Shown: positions 1-12,407 of the stretch, in pieces | How the letters are laid out: each line of letters starts with the position of its first letter | Position numbering within the stretch: the first letter of the stretch is position 1 | DNA from: Embiotoca jacksoni | Lineage: Eukaryota; Chordata; Actinopteri; Embiotocidae | Length of the DNA: 64,000 nucleotides | Reading direction: 5' to 3' | NCBI GenBank assembly: GCA_022577435.1 | Contig: JAKOON010000026.1 | Location: forward strand, 6,024,142-6,088,141 | Notes under the pieces: model-generated | The model's input: only the letters and a program-made list of their open reading frames with translations | The model's database searches: none | What the model was told of the DNA's origin: nothing | Translations under genes and position numbers: made by a program

Positions 1-1960
1 GAGAACCGTCACTCGCATCCATAAAACTGTCAGCTGCTGGCTTTCCAGTGGTCTGTAATGTGCACCCACAGCAGTGAAATAAAGACCGGCTTTCCCTCTG
101 CAGCACAATATCAGCATACATCCTGGAAGCAGCCAAAACAAGACGCTCTGCACCTTCACATCTTCTAAAAAAAACAACATGTGGAGGCAAAAGAAAAAGC
201 ACCCTTTCTGATACAATTATTTAACGTCTGGCTGATTCATTTTGACAAACATCCGTTTGCATCTCATCAGGCTTGTAAATTAGACAGCTGGTAGACCAAG
301 CCCACACAGATATGATATTTGTGCACATTTTCCTTCCCATCTGGCCAGTAATGTTCTGCAGCTCTATTCAGATAAATAATACTGTACAACATTAGTCATG
401 AAGCCTGCTGGTCTGAGAACATTCATTTGCATCATCACCACACTTAAGTACATTTAAAATATAGAAATGCTGAAGCTAATAATATCCTTAAAAAAAAAAA
501 GCACGTCATCCCTGCAGCTCATTGATACCATACATACGTAGTAATGTTATTCTGATTAGTTTGTACATACGGCTTCGATTTGAACTCCCACTTCTCCCTT
601 CATTACTGAAGTGTAAACTCATCGTGATGGCGGTGATTTAAATTCCCTCCCTCTCTGGCAGCGTTTTCTATTTGACTTTTTTCTGGGAACAGGAAAGCAT
701 CCAAATTAAAATGCTTTGGAACCTGGCACCAACCTGTCTCATGAAATATGTTGACATTGGCCTGGGCGACCAAAACACAGCTAGTTGCAGGGGAATGGTG
801 TATCAGCACTCACTGATGTGTGTCTCCCGCTCTCTTTTCTTATTTCGATTTGGGTATAAATCAAGGCTAGTTTTTCATTTTTTTTTCTTTTTGGACCTGG
901 ATATTAGTCAACGTGGTTGACAGATGGCAAACTGGAGATTTATTTTCGTGGTTGAGCTGGTTGGTGCTGCTGCCGCTATGTGACTGAGATTTCAAAGATG
1001 TGGCATTAATCTGCCTCCTGTCTCACACTGGGCCAAGAAACCAGTTCAAGGTGGAACCAATATAAGACAAAAGTCCCAGAAAATTGACGAACAAGCGGAG
1101 GGTACATTAACATTCATCAAAGTGACGACGCCAGCGGGCTCTGTTAGAGGACGACTGTGGGGAAGGTTGGAAGAGATAACGCTGCGTATCCATATCGTGG
1201 ATTAAGACATACAGTAGCTCAGTGGTTTACGATATTCTTTTAAATTGTATAAATTCTTTTGGAGTTTGCATGTTTTTTTCTAATTGTGTGAAACTCACTC
1301 CGCAAAAACATCACAACAAGTGATTTAGATTCCTAAAGAGAAGAAATCTGTGTGAGTTAATATTCCCTGAGGTGGTCAGAGGATTTATAATAACGAATGA
1401 GTTGATTCATGTAATCCCATGAGGAGCTGCCATGCTTGCGTCTTGTGAATCCGCAATGTTTTTTGGGGGAGGACAGATGTCCCCTGATAATATTAATCCC
1501 ATGCAAATCAAATGCTTGATCATTTCTTCCATCCATTATTTGAAGCAATTGGTATTTTTTGTTTTATTTTGTTGTCTGTTTGTTTGTACCGTCTTCCTTC
1601 TGTCTGTCATCAAAACAAAAGGCAGAAGTTGAAGAATCTAAATTCAGTCTATTTAGTTAAATCAGAATAATGTGGCATCAATCCTGAGGCGCCCATTCAC
1701 GGAACGAAATGCTTTTCCCTTTTTGGATCAATGTTAATCAGGCAATGACGACGTTATAAAGTCAAATTAATAAAACAAACCTTACACAGCGATGTTTTAA
1801 ACGGCCGAATGTGGAACAGCAACAGTGCGATGGCCTTAACGAGCTCTAATTGCCTGGTTTGTGAAATTGCCAACCTCCACATGATGAAAGGCAGATAAAA
1901 GCCTTTGATGTTCTTTTTTTTTAGCCGATTTATTTTTTATTTTTTACTTGAAGTCTGAGG
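1..1960. other. Gene-free unique AT-rich sequence
   Basis: No reading frame here exceeds about 80 codons and none shows coding character. The stretch is AT-rich with short A and T runs (for example an A run near 490 and a T run near 878). I see no RNA gene, transposon end or known repeat. Confidence 0.7.
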
Positions 1961-1971
1961 TGTGTGTGTGT

Positions 1972-2009
<38 letters not shown>

Positions 2010-2058
2010 AGGGGGGAAGGAAGGTGTGTGTGTGTGTGTGGGGAGGGGGGGGGGGGGG
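1961..2058. repeat. Compound (TG)n / purine / poly-G microsatellite
   Basis: A (TG)n array with one TA interruption (1961-2008) is followed by a G/A-rich spacer, a second short (GT)n (2023-2040) and a run of 14 G (2045-2058). Z-DNA-prone TG repeat lies directly beside a G-quadruplex-capable run. Length polymorphism and sequencing or assembly error are both likely here. Confidence 0.95.
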
Positions 2059-5000
2059 TCAGACATCACTCAGTAGCCAGGAATCTCCTCAGTAATATCT
2101 GATCCTAACGAGCCACGCTAATGAAATATGATAAAATAGCCTCCCACTGAATACCACAATGCTTTAGCCATTACCCAGCTTAAATGTCAGCTGTAAACAA
2201 AACACAAACAGACCTTCTTTTTTTTTTTGTCTTTCTTCCTCCGAGCCTGTTCACTGGCTGGATGATACGGGAATATTCCATTTTACCTTGACACCCAGAA
2301 ACCCAGAAAGTTTTTACTTGTCACGCCTACGGTAAATACAAACTTCAGACTCTCCTGTCTGTGGGTATTGCAGAACTGGCGTGGCTGTATCATCGCCGCT
2401 CCCAGTCCGAAAGATGCTCGTCGTTCAGAATAAGCAGGGCATGGTGTTCCCTGCCACTTTCACTTAGACCCGTCTATTCATCCCCGCGATGATTCGAGAC
2501 ACCTGAGTGAGACATTCACGAGTCAAGTATCCTTTGGCGAAACCTTGGGGCCCGCACTGATGTAGCCTTTGCTGACAATGATGGATGTAGCCGTCAAGAG
2601 ACTGACATGCTAGGCTAAATTACATTACATTCAAACTATTTTTTCAGCCCTTTTCAAGGCTAATGTTGCAATGAGACAAGGCACTTGTCGTGGGAATAGT
2701 CACCTCTCGGAGACGGAAGGTGACAGCAGCAGCAGCAGCAGCGTACAGTTCATCACTCGGCACCGGGAACTGACTTATTCAGTGATTGACTTTCAGTATT
2801 CTTGCATGGTTATTACTTTGCTTTGAGGTTCAGGTGCAGAGCTGCTAGCAGCTAATATTTGGTGCTGTCAACACTCGGTGATGGATGATCAGGCTGGTTG
2901 TGTTGGAGCTCAGGGACGTCCGACCGTGAGGCTTTAACCTTTGGTTGACCTGAGGGTGAGGCCCCAGCTGGTCAGAAGACCCTCGACATGAGTTTAATTT
3001 TTAAACTATTGGAGCAGCCTTTAACTAACTGCCATCTGATGTATGTTGTGCTTCAAAACACAGACCCTCTCCCAATGTGAGCGGAGTACAATGCCATGTC
3101 AGTAAATGACCACTGCAGACTTCTTATAAACAAACGTTTGCCAACGTTGCTACGACTGTTTTAATCGCTACCGCTGGACTTCAACGTTATTGCACTGAGC
3201 CACTCCCACTAGTTGCTGATTGATCCGCCCTTCTGGGTTCAGAGGAATAGGGTTTTCCGTTTCCTGTCTCATCTAACTCTCAGCAGGAAAGCAGAAAGCC
3301 CTTTCTTTAAAAGCCAATTTGCCGCCATCCTGTTGCAGTATCGATTAATCAAAATCAGTCTACGATCTGGACCTTAAGATCCGGAGAGACTGAGAGGATG
3401 TACATGAGTAATTCAGACACCTTTAGATCATTAAAAATTAGCCCCATTTGGAACTTTTGCATACATGTTCTGTTCCCTCTGAACAATAGCCACAGACTGT
3501 GTACAATCAGCCTTTTACTGAGGCACATTTTGACCCAATTCGATGAGGATTAATTGTCCATTTGGATCGAGTTGTTTCATCATCACGGATTGACTCCTGT
3601 AGTCTGAAAGTGCATCGAGAACACACGTGACCTTCGTCAGTATGATTGCTTCTCTGACTGCTCGCTGCCTACAGGGAGGATGCTCGCGCTCAGCGGCAGT
3701 AAACTGTGTGCTGATGCGTGTTGAAAAGAATAACGGATGTGAGTGTAGGGGGGGAAGGGAAAATTCAGTTATTATGTCATCATCAGTTTTTTATCGTTGT
3801 TATTACGCAGGTGCAAGCAGTGATGCTGTGGACTTACTGCAAGAGAAAAATATGTAAATCTGAACAGCTCTCTACAACACCCTCCCCTCCCCCCTCCAAG
3901 CAGCATCACTCAATATCCAATCAGCCACTTCTCTAATATGTAACGCAGGTTGGTATCACAGACCAGTGGGCAGGAATCACAGTCAGGCGTTGCTCCCCAT
4001 CGCGGGCGAGTCCGCAGGCTGTTTAACAGGCTGCAAACTTACGCGTGGTCACTACATTTTATTAAACAAGACAAGGTCGGCAGCCTGGGCAGAGGGATGT
4101 GTTTTACTGGCATTCGAGTAATGCTGCGCCGCTAAACGGCAGTTGACCTTGTTGTTGTATTCCTGACAGGCGGCGGCTCCCGTTCCCACCTCGGCTCGGC
4201 TGAGGGAGGAGCTGACACGCCGCTCGGATGGGAACGTGCTCCCACTGTGCATGCATAATATCACGGTTCTGCCACTTTATTACAATATGATTAATTTTTC
4301 ACGCTCCGGCTCGTTTTTGTTTTTTTGTTTTTTTTTGGGCAGAGTCTCTGGTTGCCCAGAGGAATTCCTCCCCCTTCCTCTCCTCCTCCCCCGTCTCCAA
4401 TGTCCACATGGCTGTGTCAAGGGGTCTGCGCTTGAGTGACTAATACAGGCAATTATGGTGGGTCACTTGTTAGGTCATTTGATAATCATGTCGAACCGCG
4501 GCATTGAGGACTGTGTTAAGTCTGTGGAGGGGACACTCGATTCGCATCAGATGGCTTTACAGAACCCTAAAACAGAGGAACCCGGCAGAAAATCTCAAAA
4601 ACGATTTCATACATTTTAGTTAAATCATGAACAAAATGATTTGGGTTTTTAGTGTTGACAGTATCACTTTTTTATAAGGTACGTTTCGGTGTATTAGTCC
4701 AGAACTGCCGTGCAGAATCCTTCTTCTTCCCTACATTTTGCGGTCCAACATCTATCGATAGAGATTCCTGAATATCGAATAGATTTCCTGCTAATTTAAT
4801 TTCTCAATTCTCTAAAATTCTGTACATTTTTCACTGCATTTTTATCTCTAAGTGGAGCCGCAGCAAGAGAGCATTTGCTCTCAGTGCTGCACGGTATGAA
4901 ATTTAGATAGCGTCTAAAAACATCAGCGTGATAGTTCTCGACCTTGGAGAGAGCAGATGGTAAATCAATCTCAACTCAAGGTCCTCTTACTCGCTGCTTC

Positions 5001-6152
5001 TTGTGCTTTAACTTACCCAAACTTTACCTGCGGATGAAGACTGTGTCACACACTCGAGAGCGCTTGCGTAAGCGAAATGATCTTAAGTGTGTGTCATGAT
5101 TAGCATTTTGATCCAGATCCAGATTATTCATTTTCACGTAACAAATTTAGTTCCACGCTCTTGCTAGTTACCGTTTGGTTTTATTTTTCCAGACTAGAAC
5201 AATCTTTCCTCTCATCCGCTCTCTTGTTCTATTCCTTTGACTTCTCCACACTGCCAGTGTAGCATGAAGACTGGAGGTTCACAGTCTGACTCATCTTCCC
5301 ATTTGAAAGCAGTGCGACTGCACATTCATTACTTCTGGGTCATGTGAGGGGATTAATAACCTTATTACTCATATTGGACATGCATAAAATAGAGGGCCTG
5401 ACCTTCTTTTAACCTGCCTTCAGCAATAGATGGAGTGTGTCCATTAATTAAATATAAAAGATCTTCCATGCACTGCATTTACTTTGGCCTCGCTGTAAAT
5501 GTTACTGTGGATCCCCCACTTAGTCATAAAAAAAAATGTCTTTGCTTTTTTTGTGTGTGGGCACCAATTCATTTATGTTCCCTATACAAGGTGCAATATG
5601 AGGCTTATGATGATGAAAGGCACCAGATCCTCTCAGCCTGCAGGGTCTTTCCGACTATTAAACCTGCACATTCACAGCTTCCCTCCAAAATATAAGGAAA
5701 CTTAAAGAAATATGTGAAGCTCATTCTCACAAAATAATTGCTGGCGTGAATATAGAGCCTCACTCAACAAAAAAACATGTTGGCCCTGTTTCAAATATCT
5801 TGCAATGAACGTGAAATAGTAACAGAATTACCTAAATAAATAAATGTTATGTATGAAAATGTGTCGTATTATATACTTTGTTGTACCCCAACGAGTAAAA
5901 TGAAATGTTCATTTTGACTTTCGCTACTCTGTGTTTTCTTTTTCTGCACCCTGCCTCTAAATTATTATGGTTACTTCCCTCCACTCTTTCCCCTCTTGCG
6001 GCAGAGGTTATATTTTATCCACCAGAGAGCCATTATTTAGCGTCTCCATCTTTGCTGTCTGTCTCCCCGCAGCTCTCCAGACTCACTGCCATTCTCCTTT
6101 GTCATTCTAATCTTTTCCTCTGGCGTTACTACTTTGTTTTGACCTCCGGCCT
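2059..6152. other. Gene-free sequence; short CAG run and small GC-rich patch
   Basis: No credible gene. Just after the microsatellite (about 2060-2215) is a balanced, TAAT-rich segment that could be conserved regulatory DNA. A small GC-rich patch at 4160-4240 contains an 8-bp inverted repeat (CGTTCCCA at 4181, TGGGAACG at 4229). The remainder is unremarkable AT-rich sequence with T/G-rich runs near 4311-4336. Confidence 0.6.
2724..2742 (+). repeat. (CAG)6 trinucleotide repeat
   Basis: Six perfect CAG units plus a C. It lies in no plausible reading frame, so it is treated as a simple microsatellite rather than a polyglutamine tract. Confidence 0.9.
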
Positions 6153-6194
6153 GCGTGTGCGTGTGCATGTGTGTGTGTGTGTGTGTGCGCGCGA

Positions 6195-6259
<65 letters not shown>

Positions 6260-6268
6260 AGTGCATGT
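6153..6268 (+). repeat. Interrupted (GT)n microsatellite
   Basis: About 116 bp of alternating GT/GC dinucleotides. The interruption GCGCGAGTGC occurs twice, at 6189-6198 and 6255-6264, 66 bp apart, which suggests that a block of the array was duplicated. Open frames on both strands across it (poly-VC and poly-TH) are artefacts of the repeat. Confidence 0.95.
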
Positions 6269-7959
6269 AAGTTTGGTTTGGAGAATTTGCTTTCATGGTC
6301 GTTGGTTAAAGGCATAGGATGAGGTAGGACCGGCAAGGCGAGCAGAATTTGTGTTCTCATTCAGAGCAGAAGTGGATTTTCAATGCTTGACTTTTAAAAA
6401 TGTGTCTACAAGCAAACAAATTAACATTTCTGAGACACAATATAACCAGAATACGTGAAGATAATGAATGTTGTATTAATCTATCAGTGTTAGTTCTTTG
6501 TTTATTTGAGGTAATAATGGTGTTTAAATTTTTTGGTGTTACCTCTGGGGATTTGATTTCAATAACTTTTGGTGACAATTATGCAATGTAATGCATGCAT
6601 GCACTGTTTATGTATTTTAAATGATAACATGCCCAAAAGTTCCTACAACTCAATAACATTGGCAAATCACAAACTGCAATGCTGTCAAAGTCAAACAAGT
6701 CTCTCACGGCAATGCGAGCAAATTGGCACCCAAAATGCTAAATAATCTGCTTCATGCCAACATGCCCACAGTCAATCCAGTTCTATCCCCATGTGACCAG
6801 TGATTTAAATATTATACAGCTCATACAATTTTTGAAAATATTTTTGATCTAAAAGTCCAGTTTTTCACATGTGATAAACAGTGTTGTAAAAACAAAGAAC
6901 GCTAGCAGCAATCATTACAAATACTTAAGAGGAGATGAAAAGAGTCTCGCATCCACAGGAACATTAACTTAATCAGGAGAAAATAGGTAGAAAAACACAA
7001 CAAACACAGTTCCACCCACGCTGTTCGTAATTTACAAGTGAGTCTCTGCAAAAACAGAATAAATGCACCTCCACAGAGACAGCATGAGTGGAAAGCTACA
7101 ACCACCTCAACGCTTTGCAGATTATCATTTAATATTGGCTTGGGTATGTGGTCGACCAAGTTGTCGCCCAGACGCCCACCATCTCAGTGTGGCCACCAGC
7201 GTCTGATATAATTGCCATCGATATTTCACGCAGACAGTGACAGTAGGGCATGACCTGATGCAGCTCAGGAAAAATCAAAATTTCTTGGCTCTGACAGATC
7301 ATAACTCAGCTGCTACAATCAATCAGAGTTAAAGGTGAGACCCAGAAGGAAAGTTCCTGACAGGGATTTGACTTATTGCTGTTTGTGTGGCAGCTTGTTG
7401 AGTTTGAGCTATTAGAAAGAGGAAGCTTCATATTCAGGTCAAATGGGTTTTTGTATTATGCGTCGTCTTGGGCGCAGAATTGGTGAGATGTTTCTCAGTT
7501 GCCGTTGTCTCTGATCAGTTTTAGTAAAAAAAAAACACTCAGGTGGAACCAATCATCTCGAATTCGTGCTGAAATTTGAGTTTCTTTTGCAGACACACTT
7601 TTGTTCGGCTGCTCAAATATGAGTGAATATATAATAACTAAAACGATATCAAAAATGTCAATATTTAAAACAAAACGTTTTTGGGACTTTTGTAATTCGT
7701 GACAAACACAATGATGCAATCGACACTTGCTTAGCAAAGCGTTGACGGGCTGAGAGACACGTTCTCTCATTGGTTAGCACTTCTTGTCCTTTGAGCGTTC
7801 TCACTAAGACCCAGTGGCTTAAATCTCCTCTAGCATCAGTGCTGCAGTGAGATTTTGTGTGCTTGTGTGAGATTTGTCTATCAATACTGTCCTATTAAAG
7901 TTTATTTTATCACTAAAAGAGTTCCTTTAAAGAGCTCACTGAGTTATAACACTCTTTAT
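6269..7959. other. Gene-free sequence
   Basis: AT-rich unique sequence. I see no gene, RNA structure or recognisable repeat. Frames of 60-91 codons on both strands show no domain or compositional support. Confidence 0.65.
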
Positions 7960-8440
7960 TAGGCACCCACACAAGTGATGATGTATAAATTAATGGAGAA
8001 TTACCAAAAACACTTCATGAATATTTATATGTTGTCATCAGTGTCACTCAATCAGTTATGTCACTTTTAATATGAAGCTGACATTGTTTGAGATGTCTTT
8101 GTTATGATGACAACCAACCCTAACTATTTCTAGAAGTGTCATACATTATTTCCTGGATCTCAAATATACAGGTGCAGGTTAGGGTTTGGGTTACGACAGG
8201 TGATGCTATCTTGGTAAATCTGAATAGTTTTCAACTTTTCATTAAAAAAATATTTAATCAACCGAATTAAACATTGTCAAGTTCACGACAGGTGTTATGT
8301 GATTATGTCATGTGTGTTACTGGGTTTCCTACATTTTATACATGCAGAGCAAACACACTTCCATATTATCTGGTAACACTGTGCCCTAGCTTTGCAAAAA
8401 TACTGACAGACTGGCTGATTGCCACTTATCACATACTGAC
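7960..8440. repeat. Possible dispersed fish repeat
   Basis: The text around 8040-8130 (TCAGTTATGTCACTTTTAAT, then GACATTGTTTGAGATGTC, then TTATGATGACAAC) and the GTTAGGGTTTGGGTTACGAC stretch near 8176 resemble, from memory, an interspersed repeat seen in many teleosts. There is no second copy in the window to confirm it, and boundaries are approximate. It could equally be unique sequence. Confidence 0.3.
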
Positions 8441-8741
8441 CCCCAACAGTCAAGAGGGACCCGAATGGATTGAATCAACAAACAGCTTGAGACTTCATGC
8501 AAATGAATACACTTTAGTCCTTGTGTTTGTTATTTTTTTTCTCCACTAGTCCAAGTGATTCCTAGTTCCTCAGTCCTCCACTGTGTGCATAATGTATATT
8601 ATTGATTGTTGTCCCTCGGCAGGTTTAAATTTTAAAGCTGCACTCTGCAGGTTTCGATGGTGGATTCACTGCTGAAGCACCTCAAGTCATGAATGTAGTC
8701 TTCACTACACCAGATACTAAAGGAGCTATTTAAATTTTTCT

Positions 8742-8786
8742 GTATATATATATATATATATTTATTTATTTTTTATTATTTTATTT
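8742..8786. repeat. (TA)n followed by T/A-rich low complexity
   Basis: A (TA)n run of about 19 bp at 8742-8760 passes into TTTATT-type low-complexity sequence. Confidence 0.9.
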
Positions 8787-9402
8787 TTACATTTCTTTGT
8801 AGCCTTGAACATAATGCCGTTATCAACAGTAACAAGTTACTGTCAGAAGTTGTATTTAAGTGGTTTTCATGTGTAACGTGGTGGGGTAAAACTGTGTGAA
8901 AATCAGTAGAAAGTGCGTGAATCATTCTGTTAATATGACGCTGTTCTCCTTATGGCAGCTGAGATTGCCTATTAGAAACAAAGCTTTGCACACAGGTGAA
9001 AATCAATGGCATTGAAAGTCACTGTGGGTGTTCACTAATGTGTGTGCCGCCACAAACTGCAGCACAATCAGACTCTATTCCCACAACAAGACAAAAAAAA
9101 AAAGGAGGGTTGCACAGTTCAGAGTCGACTGGGATACTTATTGAATGTGAGGTGGTCACGGAGATCAGCCCGGGAGCACTATAGATCGTTCTGTCTCGCT
9201 CACAGATGCAGTGGAATAGAAATTACAATTTCCCTCATGATACGACGGCAAACCGGTAGAACAGACCGTCCTCGCACCGAAAACGGCAGCATGGTCGATT
9301 GTTGAAGTGTGATAAATAAAACCTAATCTGACTCATCTGTCGTGGTCGTAGCCATTACAACGACAGCAATGGAGGAAGTTTACGGGTTTTTTTCGGGAGC
9401 AT
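8787..9402. other. Gene-free sequence
   Basis: No gene recognised. Overlapping short frames at 8996-9305 lack any recognisable domain, and an A run interrupts them near 9094-9104. Confidence 0.6.
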
Positions 9403-9745
9403 AGATGGTATATAAAAGTGTTCGTAGCTTCTGGCTGTGAAAAATGAGGCTGATGCGGAAGTGCCTTAAGATGCAATACCACTGGGTGCCACTAGAGGTT
9501 GGCTACAAAAAGCCTACAGATCCATAAACTCCCATTTAACTTCTCTCATAAAATTCTCAGTCACTAAAATTTCTCCATGAGTTATCTCGATGTTGTTAGC
9601 TAAAGTCGCACTTTTTTTCCGGGGATTTGTCTGTTTGATTGACAGGCCTGTGGTGCAGTCAGGTTACGGCTAACAGTAGGCGGGGCTTAGTATCATCGGG
9701 TTTACAATCAGATCAAGTCAGATCCACCGCTACCCAAATTTCATG
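9403..9745 (-). mobile_element. Dispersed family 1, copy A (non-autonomous element)
   Basis: Reverse-strand copy of a roughly 480 bp family found five times in the window. Landmarks on this strand's complement are a terminal 'TATATAAAAGTG' box at about 9409, 'AAATGAGGC', 'GTGCCACTAGAGG' and 'TTGATTGACAGGCCTGTGG'. Compared with copy C it is about 65 bp shorter between the AAAGTCGC motif and the TGTCTGTTTGA motif, so it carries its own internal deletion. It has no coding capacity. The class (MITE, SINE-like or solo fragment) cannot be settled here. The family is assigned by matching copies within the window. Confidence 0.85.
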
Positions 9746-9771
9746 TTTGTGCTGTACATGTGTTGCGCAAC

Positions 9772-9910
9772 TTTTGTAATGAACATAAATATTTACACTT
9801 GAACCATCGTCTTAATCTTTAAAAAGTAGTTTTGTTGCCTAAACTAAATCAAACGACAACCATTTCACAACGTTAACCTCGTGTTTATGATTATTACCAC
9901 GACAAAGATC
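9772..9910 (-). mobile_element. Dispersed family 2, copy A
   Basis: Its reverse complement matches 35921-36125: both contain CTTTGTCGT, then AATAATNATAAACAC, then GAGGTTNNNNTTGT, then a (G)GTTTAG(G) segment. It also shares the AAGTAGTTTTGTTGCC block with 40400-40620. It has no coding content. This looks like a teleost interspersed repeat whose class is unresolved. Confidence 0.65.
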
Positions 9911-10172
9911 CCTATACGATCTATTGGTAGTTCTCCTTTCTTGCCTTATGTAAAATAAAAGACTGTGTTTAATCTGAAATGTCCACGGTTGTGAAATAAT
10001 CATGAGACCAAGGAAGCTGTAAACTGCAAGGAAACAATCATGTTGTCAGATTTTCTTTTTTTGCTAAAAGGAACCTAAGACAGACAAAACGTTTACGACC
10101 ACTACATTTTAAGCAGCTGCAAAGTCAATATTTTCCACAAACACAAAAGATCTTTTCAAATTTGTGAAGAGG

Positions 10173-10207
<35 letters not shown>

Positions 10208-12036
10208 GCAATATTTTCTTTTCCTTTCATTTTTGTTTTCATTTCCTGTAGCAGTCAGCAATGCGATGACGATCTGCGAACTGTTCTTCTCTGAACTCGT
10301 GAGGCTAAATGTGAATAAAAATGAAATAAATTTGAACACAGTTAAATAATAAAGCACTGTTTCTGCCTCACAGTTCAGGAAATCATTTACCATTCTGCAA
10401 TTTCTTAACTTCTGTAATTTTTAAGTGATGCACAAATTATAGGAATGAAAAAAAACAACCTCATTCAAGCATTTTATTCATGACGTTTACATTCCAAGAA
10501 AGAATATAGATTTTCATCTATTACAGCTCTCTGTGGCATCAACATACTGCAATGATATAAAAATGTTATGGAAAAACTATTACGATATGAACATACAGAT
10601 GGTAAATTACTCATTAATCTTTAATGATAACAAGATATCTGCCAGTGAAAATCCAAACATATGAATCAGTTTTATTGTCATTTGAGCCACACTTCATCGT
10701 CCTCATATTCGGTTGAAGGAATCGAGAAAGGTGATTAAATTCAAAGTACATCCCACCATCGTGTTGCTTCATGCTGTAAACAAGAACCGCACAAACACCA
10801 CCTAAGCAGCATCAAAACTGAAATAAAGTAGCAAGGGCAAAACCTATGATACCTTTTATTGGCACATTACACAAAAACATATTGAATTCAAAAGATTCCT
10901 CCTCAAACGGTTGCATGAATAAATATTCTGTTAGGCTTCATAAAATGACCAAAGAGTGAGTCAAGCACTGTTGAAGTTCCAAAAAATGCCTTTGGTTTGA
11001 ATTACTCAAATGTTCCTGAGCGACATCTCTTCATTTCAGTTTGAGGTTGAGTCACAATGAACCACAGGATGTTTAACAGATAAGACAAATGAAAACAGTT
11101 TATGTAGTACCAGTATTTACTGTAAATACCAGCACCATTGCCAGAACCAGATAATATTAATTTATCTCTTAATATTATGTTGTAATGAGAGATAATTGCT
11201 CTGTATTTAGCTATTATGGTAATTTACGTTTATCACATATTTATCATGACACAGCTGGAAAGTAACACTGGGCTCTTAAAAATGTGGTTGTAATGAGACT
11301 GTTCAATATTTCCTGCAAACAAGTTTGGTTTATTTTTCTCAGTAATGACATCCTGAATACAGGCCTGGGGCTATGTTTGGTACTCTTAAATTTGAGATAA
11401 GTGAATGGAAAAATGTGTATTTCATGGCCAAAGTCATAACTTTAAGCTTGTATCAGTGATCAATGACCATAATTATGTCCAAAAAAATTAAAATTTTAAG
11501 CAAAGAAAATCATAAAATGTTGCCACTGGCTCCTCCGACAGAGTGCTACCAATGTGTTTTTTGTCCATGGTTGGAGACATGTTTTGCAAAACACAAGGCT
11601 GCATCACACCACTGCACTGTCAGGAATGATGGTTCAACACAGCTGAAGTAAATCAAAGCTTTCAGAAAGCTTTCATTCACTGCTCTAGCCACCCACTGTC
11701 TGCTGGCTATTTCAGGGGAAAGAAATCCTCTGGCACACAGGAAAGGAATGTTCTTGTGCTTCCAGCAGCAGAAGAAATGGATTGTTACTGAAGTGCCAAA
11801 TCTCAGCAAAGAGTCAGCGACTCAAATATCATCACCGAATATCAAGTATCAAGGCTGTATGTCAGCCTAAATATTGAGATGAAATATTCGTCAAATGAGG
11901 TGCAAAATATCAAGAATATTTCAGTTTGTTGGAACAGTGTAGTCATACAAAACAATAAGGGTTCAGTTTTAATATCAACTCAGTTTAATTAACGTCAAGC
12001 TTAAATAAAGAGTACTAATGAAGGAGCAACAAACAA
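9911..12036. other. Gene-free AT-rich sequence
   Basis: No gene or repeat recognised apart from the poly-T listed separately. A frame on the minus strand at 11546-11809 is open for 87 codons but has no domain and no splice-site support. Confidence 0.6.
10174..10203. repeat. Poly(T), about 30 nt
   Basis: An uninterrupted run of about 30 T. It could be the antisense poly(A) tail of a retroposed sequence, but nothing recognisable adjoins it. Confidence 0.9.
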
Positions 12037-12407
12037 TGACGCTACCTATTAGTTTGTGATTTTGTTCGTCGCCATCGATCTGATTGGAAACCCGGGGATA
12101 CGACGTCCGTCCATCTGATAGTGGAAACCTGACTGCACCCAAAAATACAGCTTTTAGAGGTTTATTTTCAGATGGACCGCCAGAAAACTAAGAAGAAGGA
12201 GCGAGTTTTTCTAGCAACACCGAAATAACTCGTGGAAAACATTTCTTGACTTAGAATTTTATGACAGAAGTTGAATTGGAGTCTATGGAACTGGAGACTT
12301 TTTGGAGCCAACTTCTAGTGGCACTCTCTGGTATCGCAGCTGAAGGCACTTCAACATCGGCCTCATTTTTCAGACCTGGATGCTACGTCCACTTTTATAT
12401 ACAGTCT
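12037..12407 (+). mobile_element. Dispersed family 1, copy B
   Basis: It starts in a GACG..ACCTATT..GTTTGT motif shared with copy C and ends in the family terminus CACTTTTATATACAGTCT. It has independent deletions: GCCATC joins directly to GATCTGATTGG, removing about 80 bp present in copies C and D, and the TGTCAATCAAACAGAC block is missing. The core (GAGTCTATGGA..CTGGAG..TTTTTGGAGCC..CTAGTGGCACTC) is well kept. Confidence 0.85.

Noticed and set aside
5905..6360. Overlapping 121- and 107-codon frames on opposite strands
   Set aside because: Both are driven by the (GT)n array (poly-VC and poly-TH).
8174..8196. Telomere-like GGTTAGGGTTTGGG
   Set aside because: Less than three imperfect units, so not an interstitial telomere array.
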